Assembly: GCA_900314495.1 (NCBI GenBank)
Contig: OMVJ01000011.1
Coordinates: 1-64,000 of the forward strand
Length of the DNA: 64,000 nt
Reading direction: 5' to 3'
Origin: an uncultured Olsenella sp.
GTDB taxonomy: Bacteria > Actinomycetota > Coriobacteriia > Coriobacteriales > Atopobiaceae
Part shown: piece after piece, positions 32,324 to 40,969 of the stretch
Numbering within the stretch: position 1 is the first letter of the stretch
Layout: each line of letters starts with the position of its first letter
Program-made: the position numbers and the translations under genes
Notes under the pieces: generated by a model
What the model saw: the letters and a program-made list of their open reading frames with translations, nothing else
Databases searched by the model: none
Told to the model about the DNA's origin: nothing

Positions 32324-33559
32324 CTAGCCCAGGCCCAGCAGCTGGAAGGCAAACATTATGACCGTCAGCACAATGACGGACACCACGGTGAACCACGTGA
32401 GGGCATTCCACACGCGGCCGTTGGCATGCTTGCCCATGATGTGCCTGTCGCTGGCAATGAGCACCAGGCAGACCAGGAGCACTGGGAGCAGCACGCCGTT
32501 GATGACCTGCGATGCCATCATGATGCCGAAGAGGTCCATGCCGGGGACGAGGATGATGACCGTAGACAGCACGATGATGCCCGTGATGATGCCCTTGTAG
32601 ACGGGCGCCTCCTGCCAGGTGCGGTCGCTGCCGCGCTCCCAGCCAAAGGCCTCACACACGGCGCTGGCCGTGGTGCCCGGCAGCACGCAGGCGGCCAGGA
32701 AGGAGGCGCCAACCAGCCCCGCCGCAAACATGACCCCCGCGTACTGGCCCGCCAGGGGCTCAAGTGCCTGCGCCGCGTCCGCGGCATCCTGCACGACAAC
32801 GCCCGCCGGGTAGAGCACCGTGCCCGTGGCAAGGATGATGAACCAGGTGATGACCTCGGCCACCACGGCGCCCGATATGTTGTCTGCGCGCTGGCCGGGA
32901 ATGTCGGTGGCGTCGAGCTTCTTCTCCACCACGTTGCTGGCCACCATGAAGATCATGTAGGGCGAGATGGTGGTACCGACGTTTGCCACCAGGAGCGAGA
33001 CGTAGTTTGGCGCAAGCGACATCTGCGGCACAACGGTGGCCTGGATCGCCTGGCCCCAATCCGGCTTGGCCAGCACGCCTGCCACGATGTACGACACGAA
33101 GACGCAGCTTATTGCCAGCAGGATCTTCTCTATGCGGTGGTAGGAGCCGCTCATGGTGAGCACCCACGAGAGGATTGCGAAGACCACCACCGAGTAAACC
33201 ACCGGCACGCCGAAGAGCTCCATGCCGGAGGCGATGCCCGCGAACTCCGACACCGTGACCGCAAAGTTGGAGACAATGAGCGCCAGCATGGCCACGGCCG
33301 AGATCCTGATGCCAAACCGCTCGCGGATGAGCGAGGCGAAGCCCTTGCCCGTGGCGCAGCCCATGCGGGCCGACGTCTCCTGCACCACGATGAGCAAGAG
33401 GCACATGAGCGGGACGGTCCACAGCATGCCAAAGCCGAAGGTGGCACCAACGTTGGAATAGGTTGCGACGCCGCCCGCGTCGTTGCCGGCAAGAGAGGTG
33501 AGCAGGCCCGGACCCATTACCGCCAGCAGGGCAAGGATCCGCGAGTTCTTCCGCCTCAT
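32324..33559 (-). CDS. Nramp-related transporter, probably magnesium type (NRMT)
   Basis: 411 residues, about 11 membrane segments in the SLC11 fold. The TM1 metal motif, DPGN in manganese/iron Nramps, reads DAGG here (Asp27, Gly30), and the TM6 MPH reads SPY (Ser199). Loss of the TM1 asparagine and TM6 methionine is the change described for Nramp-related magnesium transporters such as that of Eggerthella lenta. The upstream neighbour is a PRC/MgtE_N/CBS protein, which supports magnesium. The ATG is only 2 bases after that gene's stop, with no ribosome site of its own, so translation should be coupled. Mg2+ as substrate is inferred from residues and context. Confidence 0.85.
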   Translation of the reverse strand: MRRKNSRILALLAVMGPGLLTSLAGNDAGGVATYSNVGATFGFGMLWTVPLMCLLLIVVQETSARMGCATGKGFASLIRERFGIRISAVAMLALIVSNFAVTVSEFAGIASGMELFGVPVVYSVVVFAILSWVLTMSGSYHRIEKILLAISCVFVSYIVAGVLAKPDWGQAIQATVVPQMSLAPNYVSLLVANVGTTISPYMIFMVASNVVEKKLDATDIPGQRADNISGAVVAEVITWFIILATGTVLYPAGVVVQDAADAAQALEPLAGQYAGVMFAAGLVGASFLAACVLPGTTASAVCEAFGWERGSDRTWQEAPVYKGIITGIIVLSTVIILVPGMDLFGIMMASQVINGVLLPVLLVCLVLIASDRHIMGKHANGRVWNALTWFTVVSVIVLTVIMFAFQLLGLG

Positions 33560-33561
33560 GG

Positions 33562-35412
33562 CTACACCAGCCCGTTGGCACCGGTGGAAACCAGCACGAA
33601 GACCGCAAGGGCCACTACCATGGCCACGCAGGCCAGGACAACGCCCGAGGTCTCCTCTCCGCGTTCGTCGCGTTTGGCAATGACGTGCAGGTAGATGGCC
33701 GAGAAGAGGAACGACGCGAGCACGCTCACCGCGGCGGCGGCGAAGCCCGCCATGGTGGAGCGGGTGAGCTCACTGGCGGGGGCGCCGAGGGAGATGACGC
33801 GCACGACCGCGGCGGCAATGGCAAGCACGAGCACGGACAGCACGATGCCCAGCCCCAGGCCCTTGAGCACAAATCCAAAAAGGGAAGGCGAGTCGTCGTC
33901 CTCGGGGTCGTTCTCAAGGTAGAAGTTGGTTACGTAGTCGATGGAGTCGTCTGCGACGATAAGGGCCACGGGCAGCGCGGCTGCCATGAGCGTGGCGTCC
34001 AGCATGGCAAGGGCGCCCCCGCGCGTGGTGCTCAGCACCACCCACAGGATGGCAACGCCCACCATCCAGAAGAAGAACCACAGCTCGCGGCGGAGCAGCC
34101 AGCGCAGGTCGCGCAGGGGAAGCTCCTCGCCTGGGTCACCCGCGTTGCGGCCGCCCGCTATCTGCAGGTCCTCCTCGTGCTCCTCCTCCATGACGTCCAA
34201 GGCGTCGTCCACCGTGACCATGCCAAGGAGCTTGCCGTTCTCGTCCACGACGGGCATGGCGAGCAGGTTGTACTTGGAGATGTCGTTGGCAACGTCTTCC
34301 TGGTCCTCGTCCGGCGCAGCGGTGATGAGGTCCGTCGTGGCAATGTCCGCAAGCTGCACGTCGGGCTGGGAGACAATAATCTGGTCCAGGGCGACGGCAC
34401 CAGACAGCTTGCCGTCCTCGTCGTGCACGTACAGGTAGCGGACGGTCTCGAAGTCATCGTCCAGGGAGCGCATCTTGGCAATGGCGTCTTCCACAGTCGC
34501 AGACTCGGGAAGCTGCACGACCTCCTGGGTCATGATGCGACCCGCAGTGTCATCCGGGTAACCAAGGAGCTGGCGAATGGCCCGCTCCTCCTTGACGCCC
34601 ATGAGCTTGAGGAGCTTCTCCGCGCGCTCGTAGTCGAGCTCGCCCACCAGCTCCGCTGCGTCATCCGGGTCCATCTCCTGCAGCATGCGGGAGGCATCCA
34701 ACTCGGACATGTTGCCAACCAGCTCGGCGGCGTCGTCGCCCTCCAGCTCCGCAATGGCGCCCGCGCGCTGCTCGTCGTCCAGCTGCGCGAAGACCTGTCC
34801 GCGCAGGCGTGGGTCCAGCTGCTCAATGATGTCGGCTATGTCTGCGGGGTGCAGCTCGTCCAGGGTCTTGTGCGACACGGACAGCTTCACGTTGGAGAGG
34901 TCGCGCTCCACCAAGTCCATGTAGCTCCAGGCAATCAGGCGCTCCGGGATGCTCTTGCCCATTGAGCGTGAGATGCGCAACGCCATGCGCTCCAGGCGCG
35001 GGCTGAGCGTGCGCAGGATGCCGCGCACCCCTACCTCTGCGCCCAGAAGGCGCAGCTGGGTGGAGCTGGTATCGGACAGCTTGAGGTCGTTCACGCGCAC
35101 GACGCGCATGCCGTGCGTGTCAACAATCTGCTTGTTGAGGATGTCGCGCGAGAGCAGGACCTCGTCGGGCTGCAGGTACGAGAAGCGAATGTCGACGGCC
35201 TTCACCTTGAGGTGAATCTCGTTCTCGTCGTAGGAGCCTACGTACTTTCCCCACGAGATCATGAGCGGCTCGTGTCCGCGGTCGCGGAAGGCCAGCGACG
35301 TGACGCGGGGAAAGACCTCGCCCGTGGCGATGCCAAGGTCGTTGACCGTACCGAGGCGCTCGCCCTCGGAGTCGATGACGGGATTGCCCAGCATTTGGGA
35401 CAGGTAAATCAT
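33562..35412 (-). CDS. PRC-barrel / MgtE_N / CBS membrane protein
   Basis: 616 residues. Two PRC-barrel segments come first (MIYLSQMLGNPVIDSEGERLG and TVNDLGIATGEVFPRVTSLA; then DILNKQIVDTHGMRVVRVNDL). Next is an MgtE N-terminal superhelix (LHPADIADIIEQLDPRLRGQ, LEGDDAAELVGNMSELDASR, MDPDDAAELVGELDYERAEK), then two CBS domains (RIMTQEVVQLPESATVEDAI; DLITAAPDEDQEDVANDISK). The C-terminal membrane region is shorter and unlike the MgtE channel. In MgtE, N and CBS domains sense Mg2+; here they probably gate the transporter encoded just downstream. ATG at 35412 has AAAGGAAG. Confidence 0.85.
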   Translation of the reverse strand: MIYLSQMLGNPVIDSEGERLGTVNDLGIATGEVFPRVTSLAFRDRGHEPLMISWGKYVGSYDENEIHLKVKAVDIRFSYLQPDEVLLSRDILNKQIVDTHGMRVVRVNDLKLSDTSSTQLRLLGAEVGVRGILRTLSPRLERMALRISRSMGKSIPERLIAWSYMDLVERDLSNVKLSVSHKTLDELHPADIADIIEQLDPRLRGQVFAQLDDEQRAGAIAELEGDDAAELVGNMSELDASRMLQEMDPDDAAELVGELDYERAEKLLKLMGVKEERAIRQLLGYPDDTAGRIMTQEVVQLPESATVEDAIAKMRSLDDDFETVRYLYVHDEDGKLSGAVALDQIIVSQPDVQLADIATTDLITAAPDEDQEDVANDISKYNLLAMPVVDENGKLLGMVTVDDALDVMEEEHEEDLQIAGGRNAGDPGEELPLRDLRWLLRRELWFFFWMVGVAILWVVLSTTRGGALAMLDATLMAAALPVALIVADDSIDYVTNFYLENDPEDDDSPSLFGFVLKGLGLGIVLSVLVLAIAAAVVRVISLGAPASELTRSTMAGFAAAAVSVLASFLFSAIYLHVIAKRDERGEETSGVVLACVAMVVALAVFVLVSTGANGLV

Positions 35413-35649
35413 GTGTACTTCCTTTCGCACACGGGTGCCGCACGCCGCGGGCAGCCGTTGCGTCTTCAGTTGCACCCCGCTGGCGCAACCAAGGAAGGAC
35501 ACGTCAGGGGGCTATCGACTATGTGGTCGATCCTTCATCAATAGCCTTTCTCCTGTAGCAGTTGCGGCAGGTGCGAGCGATGTCATCGCGCCTGCGCGCC
35601 TCACGCGTTGGGCCACGGGCGACAAAAGCGTGCCAGCATCCCAGCGCCG
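35413..35649 (-). promoter_or_regulatory. Long structured leader of the magnesium operon
   Basis: A TAGTAT box predicts an untranslated leader of about 237 bases. It contains nested hairpins: ATCGAC/GTCGAT inside GGCT/AGCC near 35510-35545, GTTGCG/CGCAAC near 35452-35490, and a competing GGGTGC/GCACCC. GTGAGGC and CTGCCGC are present, as in M-box riboswitches, but I cannot align a full M-box by eye. A Mg2+-responsive leader is a hypothesis. Confidence 0.35.
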
Positions 35650-35655
35650 CACGTC

Positions 35656-35661
35656 ATACTA
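35656..35661 (-). promoter_or_regulatory. -10 box of the magnesium operon
   Basis: TAGTAT on the minus strand preceded by GGGC; no clear -35. The expected start is near 35649. Confidence 0.35.
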
Positions 35662-35796
35662 GCCCGCACCGCGTCCGTTGGCCACCCCTCCGTTTGAATT
35701 TTGTTGGAAAACTACGAATGTGCGCTCTTGTGCGCCCTCTCGCGGACACCAATGGTTGCCCGATACGTGTGCGACGCAGTCGTGATGGCACGCGAC

Positions 35797-35802
35797 TATA
35801 AT
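35797..35802 (+). promoter_or_regulatory. -10 box of the aldolase-mtnA-deoD operon
   Basis: A perfect TATAAT with no recognisable -35. Transcription should start near 35809, about 38 bases before the chosen GTG start at 35847. Confidence 0.5.
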
Positions 35803-35846
35803 CGTCCGATGTGACCGGAGCGTTGTTGACGGGACGGGAGGCAACC

Positions 35847-36557
35847 GTGAACTTCTCACCCAGCGAGCAACAAGAAAAGCGGGCGGCAAAGGATGCGACA
35901 TCGCAGGCCCGAGAGGACATCTGTGCCATCGGCAAGCTGCTTTACGACCGCGGCTACGTGGCGAGCAACGACGGCAACATCAGTGTGCGTACCGGGGAAA
36001 ACGAGCTGCTCATCACTCCCTCGGGCGTGAGCAAGGGCCGCATGACACCGCAGATGCTTGTTCGCTGCGACCTTGACGGCAACGTTCTGCAGGACGACAC
36101 GTCGGGGCGCTTCCCCTCCTCCGAGATCAAGATGCACCTGCGCGTGTACAGGCGCCGCCCCGACGTCACGGGCGTCGTACATGCCCATCCCGTCTATGCC
36201 ACTGCCTTCGCCATTCTGCGTCACGACCTTGACCAGGCCTACCTGCCGGAGCTCGTGCTCAACTTCGGTAAGATTCCCGTTGCCCCCTTCGCCATGCTCT
36301 CCACGGACGAGGTCCCGGCGAGCATCGAACCCTATCTGGCCGACTACAACGGCCTGCTCCTCGCCAACCACGGGGCACTGGCATGGGGCAAAGATGTGTG
36401 GGCAGCCTTTGACCTCATGGAGACCATCGAGCACTCGGCCAAGATCTACAAGGCGGTGCACGACCTGGGCGGCGGCGTGGAGCTGACCGGCGACCAGGTG
36501 GAATACCTGACCAACCTGCGCGAGTTCTACAAGCAGCGCGCCGCAAAGAAGCAATAG
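35847..36557 (+). CDS. Class II aldolase, probably 5-deoxy/5-methylthio-ribulose-1-phosphate aldolase
   Basis: 236 residues, class II aldolase/adducin fold. ASNDGNISVRTGENELLITPSG binds the phosphate. The metal histidines are in VVHAHPVYATAFA and the later ANHGALAWGKDVW, with the acidic residue in AYLPELVL. Fuculose-1-phosphate and ribulose-5-phosphate enzymes share these motifs. The next two genes, mtnA and deoD, point to the Ald2 step of the DHAP shunt, which cleaves 5-deoxyribulose-1-phosphate or its methylthio form to DHAP and an aldehyde. That is inference from context. GTG at 35847 has GGGAGG; an earlier GTG at 35811 would lie at the transcription start. Confidence 0.82.
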   Translation: MNFSPSEQQEKRAAKDATSQAREDICAIGKLLYDRGYVASNDGNISVRTGENELLITPSGVSKGRMTPQMLVRCDLDGNVLQDDTSGRFPSSEIKMHLRVYRRRPDVTGVVHAHPVYATAFAILRHDLDQAYLPELVLNFGKIPVAPFAMLSTDEVPASIEPYLADYNGLLLANHGALAWGKDVWAAFDLMETIEHSAKIYKAVHDLGGGVELTGDQVEYLTNLREFYKQRAAKKQ

Positions 36558-36614
36558 ACGGTAGCAAGCCAGCCGCCTTAGAGGCACCCAGCTGGCAGCA
36601 GGAGAGGACATGCC

Positions 36615-37694
36615 ATGCAAGAGGAAAAGAGCGGAAGCGTCGTCAACGTGGACGCCGTTGAGCTGAAGGAGGATGGGAGCGCGGTCGTGATCATTGACCA
36701 GACGCTCCTGCCCAACCGCGTTGAGTACATTGAGCTCACCACGCCCAAGCAGATGTACGACGCCATTTTCCAGCTGAAGGTAAGGGGCGCGCCAGCCATT
36801 GGCGTCTGCGCGGGCTATTGCTATTACGTGCTCGCCCGCGGCATTGCCTTGGAAGCCGCCGACTGGCAGACCTTCAAGACCATGCTGCACATCCAGAAGG
36901 AATACCTCAACTCGTCTCGCCCCACGGCCGTGAACCTGAGCTGGGCGCTCAACCGCATGGAGGCGGTCGTCGACGCAGGCGAGGGCAAGCCCATGCCGGA
37001 GGTGCTGGACCTGCTTGAGGCAGAGTGCAAGGCAATCCATGCAGAGGACCTGGCGATGAGCGAGGCAATCAGCGCATACGGCGCGAGCCTCCTCAAGGAC
37101 GGTGACGGCGTGCTCACCCACTGCAACGCCGGCCCCCTCGCCTGCCTGGGCTATGGCACCGGTCAGGGCCCCCTCTTCTACGCGCACGACCACGGCAAGG
37201 AGGTGCACGTCTTTGCCGACGAGACCCGGCCCCTCTTGCAGGGCGCCCGCCTCACCAGCTACGAGCTGCAGCGCGCTGGCATTGACGTGACCCTCATCTG
37301 CGACAACATGGCAAGCATCGTGATGAAGAACGGCTGGGTGCAGGCCTGCATGGTTGGTTGCGACCGCGTGGCCATGAACGGAGACGCAGCCAACAAGATC
37401 GGCACCTCGGGCGTCGCCATCCTGGCCAGGCACTACGGCATTCCCTTCTACGTGCTGGGACCGACTTCCACCATCGACCAGAACAGCCCCACGGGCGACG
37501 ACATCAAGATCGAGCTGCGCAACCCGGACGAGATCAAGACCATGTGGTATGCGGAGCCCAAGGCCCTGCCCGAGGTCAAGTGCTACAACCCCTCCTTCGA
37601 CGTGACGGACCACGAGCTGATCACGGCCATCATTACCGAGAAGGGCATTTGCTACCCGCCGTACGAGAAGAGCCTGGCGGCACTGTTCGAATAG
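36615..37694 (+). CDS. mtnA: Methylthioribose-1-phosphate / 5-deoxyribose-1-phosphate isomerase
   Basis: 359 residues, eIF2B-like fold. Active-site motifs are complete: [32 protein letters not shown] with the catalytic cysteine, [17 protein letters not shown], the catalytic aspartate in [12 protein letters not shown], and [18 protein letters not shown]. It isomerises the aldose-1-phosphate to the ketose-1-phosphate. No mtnB, mtnD or other methionine-salvage genes are nearby. With the aldolase 57 bases upstream and deoD 81 bases downstream, the DHAP shunt is the better fit than the full methionine salvage cycle. Confidence 0.92.
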   Translation: MQEEKSGSVVNVDAVELKEDGSAVVIIDQTLLPNRVEYIELTTPKQMYDAIFQLKVRGAPAIGVCAGYCYYVLARGIALEAADWQTFKTMLHIQKEYLNSSRPTAVNLSWALNRMEAVVDAGEGKPMPEVLDLLEAECKAIHAEDLAMSEAISAYGASLLKDGDGVLTHCNAGPLACLGYGTGQGPLFYAHDHGKEVHVFADETRPLLQGARLTSYELQRAGIDVTLICDNMASIVMKNGWVQACMVGCDRVAMNGDAANKIGTSGVAILARHYGIPFYVLGPTSTIDQNSPTGDDIKIELRNPDEIKTMWYAEPKALPEVKCYNPSFDVTDHELITAIITEKGICYPPYEKSLAALFE

Positions 37695-37775
37695 AACCTG
37701 GTGGCCACATCGCGCTACACTTCCCCCATGCAACTATTTTCACGTGGACCAGCACCCCCAAGAAAGGAAACACGC

Positions 37776-38498
37776 ATGTTTGAGACCGCATCCGCCTGCA
37801 TTCGCTGCAACAAGGAGGACGTCGCCAAGGTCGTCCTCATGCCTGGCGACCCCCTGCGCGCAAAGTTCATTGCCGAGCACTACCTGGAGAACCCCGTCCT
37901 CTTCAACGACGTCCGCAACATGCTGGGCTACACCGGCACCTACAAGGGCAAGCGCATCTCCGTCATGGGTTCCGGCATGGGCATCCCCAGCATGTGCCTG
38001 TATGCGCACGAGCTCTACACGCAAGTCGGCGTGGACGCCATCATCCGCGTTGGTTCCACCGGCTCCCTGCCCGAGAGCATTCACACCGGTGAGATCATCA
38101 TTGCCCAGAGTGCGGCAACCAACTCCAACATCGCCAGCCTCTACGACTCCCCCGTCAAGCTGGCACCCACTGCCAGCTGGGACATGCTGATTGACGCCGT
38201 CAAGTCCTGCGAGAAGCTGGGCGTGAACTACCACGTTGGTCAGGTCGTCAGCTCCGACGTCTTCTACAACCCGCGCGAAGATGCGCCCGTCCGTTACAAG
38301 GACCTGGGTCTGCTTTGCGTTGAGATGGAGACCGCCGGCCTCTACATCGAGGCTCAGACCAGCCACAAGAAGGCAGTCTCCATCCTCTCCGTCTCCGACA
38401 CCTTCTTCACTGGCGAGGCGCTCTCCGCCGACGCGCGTGAGAAGAGCTTCACGGACATGATGGAGGTCTCACTGGAGACCGCCCTCAACTACGCGTAG
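37776..38498 (+). CDS. deoD: Purine nucleoside phosphorylase, DeoD type
   Basis: 240 residues, hexameric PNP family. LMPGDPLRAKFIAEHYL (phosphate site), VMGSGMGIPSMCLYAHELY, VGSTGSLPESIHTGEI, the ribose-binding CVEMETAGLYIEA and SVSDTFFTGEALSAD with the catalytic aspartate. DeoD accepts adenosine analogues, so it could cleave 5'-deoxyadenosine or methylthioadenosine to the 1-phosphate used by MtnA. The start MFETASACIRC at 37776 has AAGAAAGGAAA. Codon bias is strong, which suggests high expression. It ends at a strong hairpin. Confidence 0.93.
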   Translation: MFETASACIRCNKEDVAKVVLMPGDPLRAKFIAEHYLENPVLFNDVRNMLGYTGTYKGKRISVMGSGMGIPSMCLYAHELYTQVGVDAIIRVGSTGSLPESIHTGEIIIAQSAATNSNIASLYDSPVKLAPTASWDMLIDAVKSCEKLGVNYHVGQVVSSDVFYNPREDAPVRYKDLGLLCVEMETAGLYIEAQTSHKKAVSILSVSDTFFTGEALSADAREKSFTDMMEVSLETALNYA

Positions 38499-38541
38499 TT
38501 CGAAGCACCAACTATCAGCAGCCAAGCACAGCCGCTTTTCC

Positions 38542-38585
38542 AGTCAGACGCGCCCCCTTAGCTTCGCATGGGGACGCGTCTGACT
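38542..38585. terminator. Shared hairpin terminator between deoD and the convergent gene
   Basis: AGTCAGACGCG (38542-38552) pairs with CGCGTCTGACT (38575-38585). After one C-A mismatch, CCCC pairs with GGGG; the loop is 12 bases. CTTTG follows on the plus strand. It lies between convergent genes and probably serves both. Confidence 0.75.
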
Positions 38586-38593
38586 CTTTGACG

Positions 38594-39622
38594 TTACAAA
38601 GACGGAACGCTGCCTGAGTTACTCCTCGAGGAACAGTCCTCGGAACAAGCGGCATGCACCTCGTCCGATGTATTGCAATCCTCCGCCGCCATTGGTGAAT
38701 CTTCGGCCAACCAGTACAGATGCGGCTTACCCCTACCGCCATCCTTGCGAACGACAGCCCCTTCGGCCATGAGTTGGTTGAGCGTCTTGCGCAAGCGTGA
38801 TTCGCTTTTTCTCATGACCGAGGCCAGCACGCTTACCTTTGCGGGACAGTATTGATGCAGCAAAAACTTGATCTGCTCCTCCATGCTTTTCGGCTCTGGG
38901 GCCTCAGACATCCCAAGCTCATGAAGACTGCTCTCGCTCAGGTAGTAGACGTCGTCTCGGTAATAGTGGTACTCGTCATTCTCCGTCAACACCAGGCGAC
39001 CTTGATACACAAGTTCCTTAAGGATTCCGTCTGAGCGGAAGAATCTTCGGTTGGGGCAGAAGCCTTGCAGCAGGTCTCCCATAGACGGCAGCGCCTCAAT
39101 TCGGCGTACATCAAGAGGCCCAAAGACCAGCAAGGCTTCCACAAGCCTTGGCCACACCGCCTCTATTTCCCCGGTCGTTATGCCGTAGTCCTCCCGTACC
39201 CGAACGGCCTCCTCATCAAGCTTGTCTGCTATCCATCGATACCCAGTGACAAAGTGCTCAGGCTTCTCACGTACGGCAGCCTCTATCAGCTCCTCATCGC
39301 AAGTTTCGAACAGCGCATTGAACATTGCGTCATATTCGCGCGAGCTGAGTTGGTGTGGTCCACGCCTGGATGAGAAGAACAGCGGGTCAGTCTCCTTTGG
39401 ATACTCCGAATAAGTGTAGAAGGGATCCTTGACGGCACCGTAATAGTCATGGACCGGTTCAACGCTCACGTAGATTCCGTTCGTTGCTCTCCGTCTAAAG
39501 GAGGCATCATATGTTGGCACAGCATCCAGGTATGGATTGTCCCTGCATTTCTCAAGCGCGCTCTTCACGCCGGCAGCCACTGCGAAATCCAAGACAGGTA
39601 CCAGTTCCACTTCGCGTCCCAT
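38594..39622 (-). CDS. Uncharacterised protein with a C-terminal winged-helix-like domain
   Basis: 342 residues. The N-terminal two thirds (YDASFRRRATNGIYVSVEPV, FFSSRRGPHQLSSREYDAMF) match no family I know. Residues about 250-310 look like a winged helix: MEEQIKFLLHQYCPAKVSVL, ASVMRKSESRLRKTLNQLM, then VVRKDGGRGKPHLYWLAED as the wing. This resembles a DNA-end or promoter-binding module. Base composition and codon use are visibly more A+T-rich than the flanking genes, and the promoter region is A+T-rich as well, so horizontal acquisition is likely. AAAGGAGGAGC precedes the ATG. Confidence 0.6.
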   Translation of the reverse strand: MGREVELVPVLDFAVAAGVKSALEKCRDNPYLDAVPTYDASFRRRATNGIYVSVEPVHDYYGAVKDPFYTYSEYPKETDPLFFSSRRGPHQLSSREYDAMFNALFETCDEELIEAAVREKPEHFVTGYRWIADKLDEEAVRVREDYGITTGEIEAVWPRLVEALLVFGPLDVRRIEALPSMGDLLQGFCPNRRFFRSDGILKELVYQGRLVLTENDEYHYYRDDVYYLSESSLHELGMSEAPEPKSMEEQIKFLLHQYCPAKVSVLASVMRKSESRLRKTLNQLMAEGAVVRKDGGRGKPHLYWLAEDSPMAAEDCNTSDEVHAACSEDCSSRSNSGSVPSL

Positions 39623-39665
39623 TGCTCCTCCTTTGTGATATATTCACCACTTACATCTTGAGCTA

Positions 39666-39694
39666 AACATACCACATTGAAGAGTCGTCGTGAA
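39666..39694 (-). promoter_or_regulatory. Promoter of the winged-helix gene
   Basis: TTCACG (39694-39689), 17 bases, TATGTT (39671-39666) on the minus strand, in an A+T-rich stretch unlike the rest of the window. Confidence 0.4.
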
Positions 39695-39730
39695 GAGAAA
39701 GAGAACATTTGTTCTTAATTATTTCTACTG

Positions 39731-40432
39731 CTATTGAGCCAGCGTCTGTACCATGTGCTCCACGATCTTGGCGCAGTGCTCGGCGGCCTGCGCCTCGAAC
39801 GTGGGGTAGTCCACGATGTCGGACCCGTCCGCCTTGTCGGAGATGGCACGAACAATCACGAAGGGAAGGCTGTTGAGCCACGCCGTCTGGGCAATGGAGC
39901 AACCCTCCATCTCGCAGCAGTCGGCGTGAAAGGTGCCCTTGATGCGCTGCTTGACGGCGGGGTCGCTCACGAACTGGTCACCGGAGGCGACGCGCCCCTC
40001 AAGCACGCCAATTTCTGGCGCGACCGCATGGACGGCAGCGACGGCCGCCCCGCGCAGCGCAGGGTCCGCGGCAAACGACTTGACGCCCATGCCAGGAACC
40101 TCGCCCGCCGCATAGCCAAAGACCTGCGCGTCAACGTCGTGGTGCACGGCATCCACGGAGACCAGTACGTCACCGATGTTGAGCTCGTTGTTGAGCGAGC
40201 CAGCCACACCCGTGTTGATCACGTGCGTGACGGCAAACACATCCGCCAGCACCTGCACGCACACCGCGGCGTTGACCTTGCCCACGCCGCACTGCACGAC
40301 GACCACCGGCATGCCGCCAATGGTTCCCTCGCAGAACTCCATGTTCGCGCGCTTCTCCACGCGCGAGACGTTCATGTTGCCCTTGAGGTGCCTGACCTCG
40401 ACGTCCATGGCACCGATGATGCCAATCTTCAT
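39731..40432 (-). CDS. mtnN: 5'-methylthioadenosine / S-adenosylhomocysteine nucleosidase
   Basis: 233 residues. IGIIGAMDVEVRHLKGNM at the start, VVVQCGVGKVNAAVCVQVL, NTGVAGSLNNELNIGDVLVS, ASGDQFVS, the substrate glutamates in CEMEGCSIAQTA and the catalytic aspartate in VRAISDKADGS. It removes adenine from SAH, MTA and 5'-deoxyadenosine. LuxS, the next enzyme for SAH-derived S-ribosylhomocysteine, is encoded just upstream on the same strand (43-base gap), so the two form the activated-methyl cycle. A plausible GGGAAGGGA ribosome site precedes the ATG. Confidence 0.93.
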   Translation of the reverse strand: MKIGIIGAMDVEVRHLKGNMNVSRVEKRANMEFCEGTIGGMPVVVVQCGVGKVNAAVCVQVLADVFAVTHVINTGVAGSLNNELNIGDVLVSVDAVHHDVDAQVFGYAAGEVPGMGVKSFAADPALRGAAVAAVHAVAPEIGVLEGRVASGDQFVSDPAVKQRIKGTFHADCCEMEGCSIAQTAWLNSLPFVIVRAISDKADGSDIVDYPTFEAQAAEHCAKIVEHMVQTLAQ

Positions 40433-40475
40433 GCCTAGCGTCCCTTCCCCGTTCGTCGGCGCAATGCGCCTCGTC

Positions 40476-40964
40476 CTACTCCGCGGCGTAGCTCAGGTGT
40501 GCCTCGTCAATGCCGTACAGCGTTCCGTCCAGGTAGCGACGCGCCCACCACTGGGCCATGGGCAGGTTGGAGTCGTGCCAGTTGCCGCAGTCGCGCGGGG
40601 CGGCACCGGGAATGTCACCCTCGAAGTCGCGGATGAACTCGAACATGCGCGTCACGGGATCCACCACGTCCTTGCTGGTCAGGTCGCCAAACATGACCAG
40701 GTAGAAGCCCGTGCGGCAGCCCATGGGACCAAAGTAGATAGTCCGGTCCCTCCACGTGGGATCATTGCGCAGGAAGGTGGCACCAAGGTGCTCCATGGCA
40801 TGCACGGCGTCCGTGTCCATGACGGGCTCGCGGTTGGGCGCGGTCATGCGCAGGTCAAAGGTGGTGACCACACAGCCCGTCTTGGGGTCCACGTCCTGGC
40901 GGGAAAGGTAGATGCCAGGCTCCAGCACCAGGTGGTTGACGGTAAAGCTCGCGATTTTCTCCAT
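40476..40964 (-). CDS. luxS: S-ribosylhomocysteine lyase
   Basis: 162 residues. Metal ligands in HAMEHLGATFLR (His-x3-His) and the cysteine of RDCGNWHDSNL. The catalytic cysteine is in FGPMGCRTGFYLVMFG. DVDPKTGCVVTTFDLRM is conserved. It cleaves S-ribosylhomocysteine to homocysteine and DPD, the precursor of AI-2. It starts 5 bases after the mscS stop and is followed by mtnN, so SAH detoxification is encoded in one run. Whether AI-2 is used as a signal is not shown by the sequence. Confidence 0.95.
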   Translation of the reverse strand: MEKIASFTVNHLVLEPGIYLSRQDVDPKTGCVVTTFDLRMTAPNREPVMDTDAVHAMEHLGATFLRNDPTWRDRTIYFGPMGCRTGFYLVMFGDLTSKDVVDPVTRMFEFIRDFEGDIPGAAPRDCGNWHDSNLPMAQWWARRYLDGTLYGIDEAHLSYAAE

Positions 40965-40969
40965 GGCAG

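Noticed and set aside
35413-35649. Definite M-box riboswitch
   Set aside because: Only short similarities (GTGAGGC, CTGCCGC) are visible and the order of helices does not align by eye, so it is kept as an unassigned leader.
35811-35846. Earlier GTG start for the class II aldolase
   Set aside because: It coincides with the expected transcription start and has no ribosome site, while GTG at 35847 has GGGAGG at good spacing.
38542-38585. Member of the GAGAC repeat family
   Set aside because: It shares GGGGACG by chance, but stem sequence and loop geometry differ; it is better read as a terminator between convergent genes.
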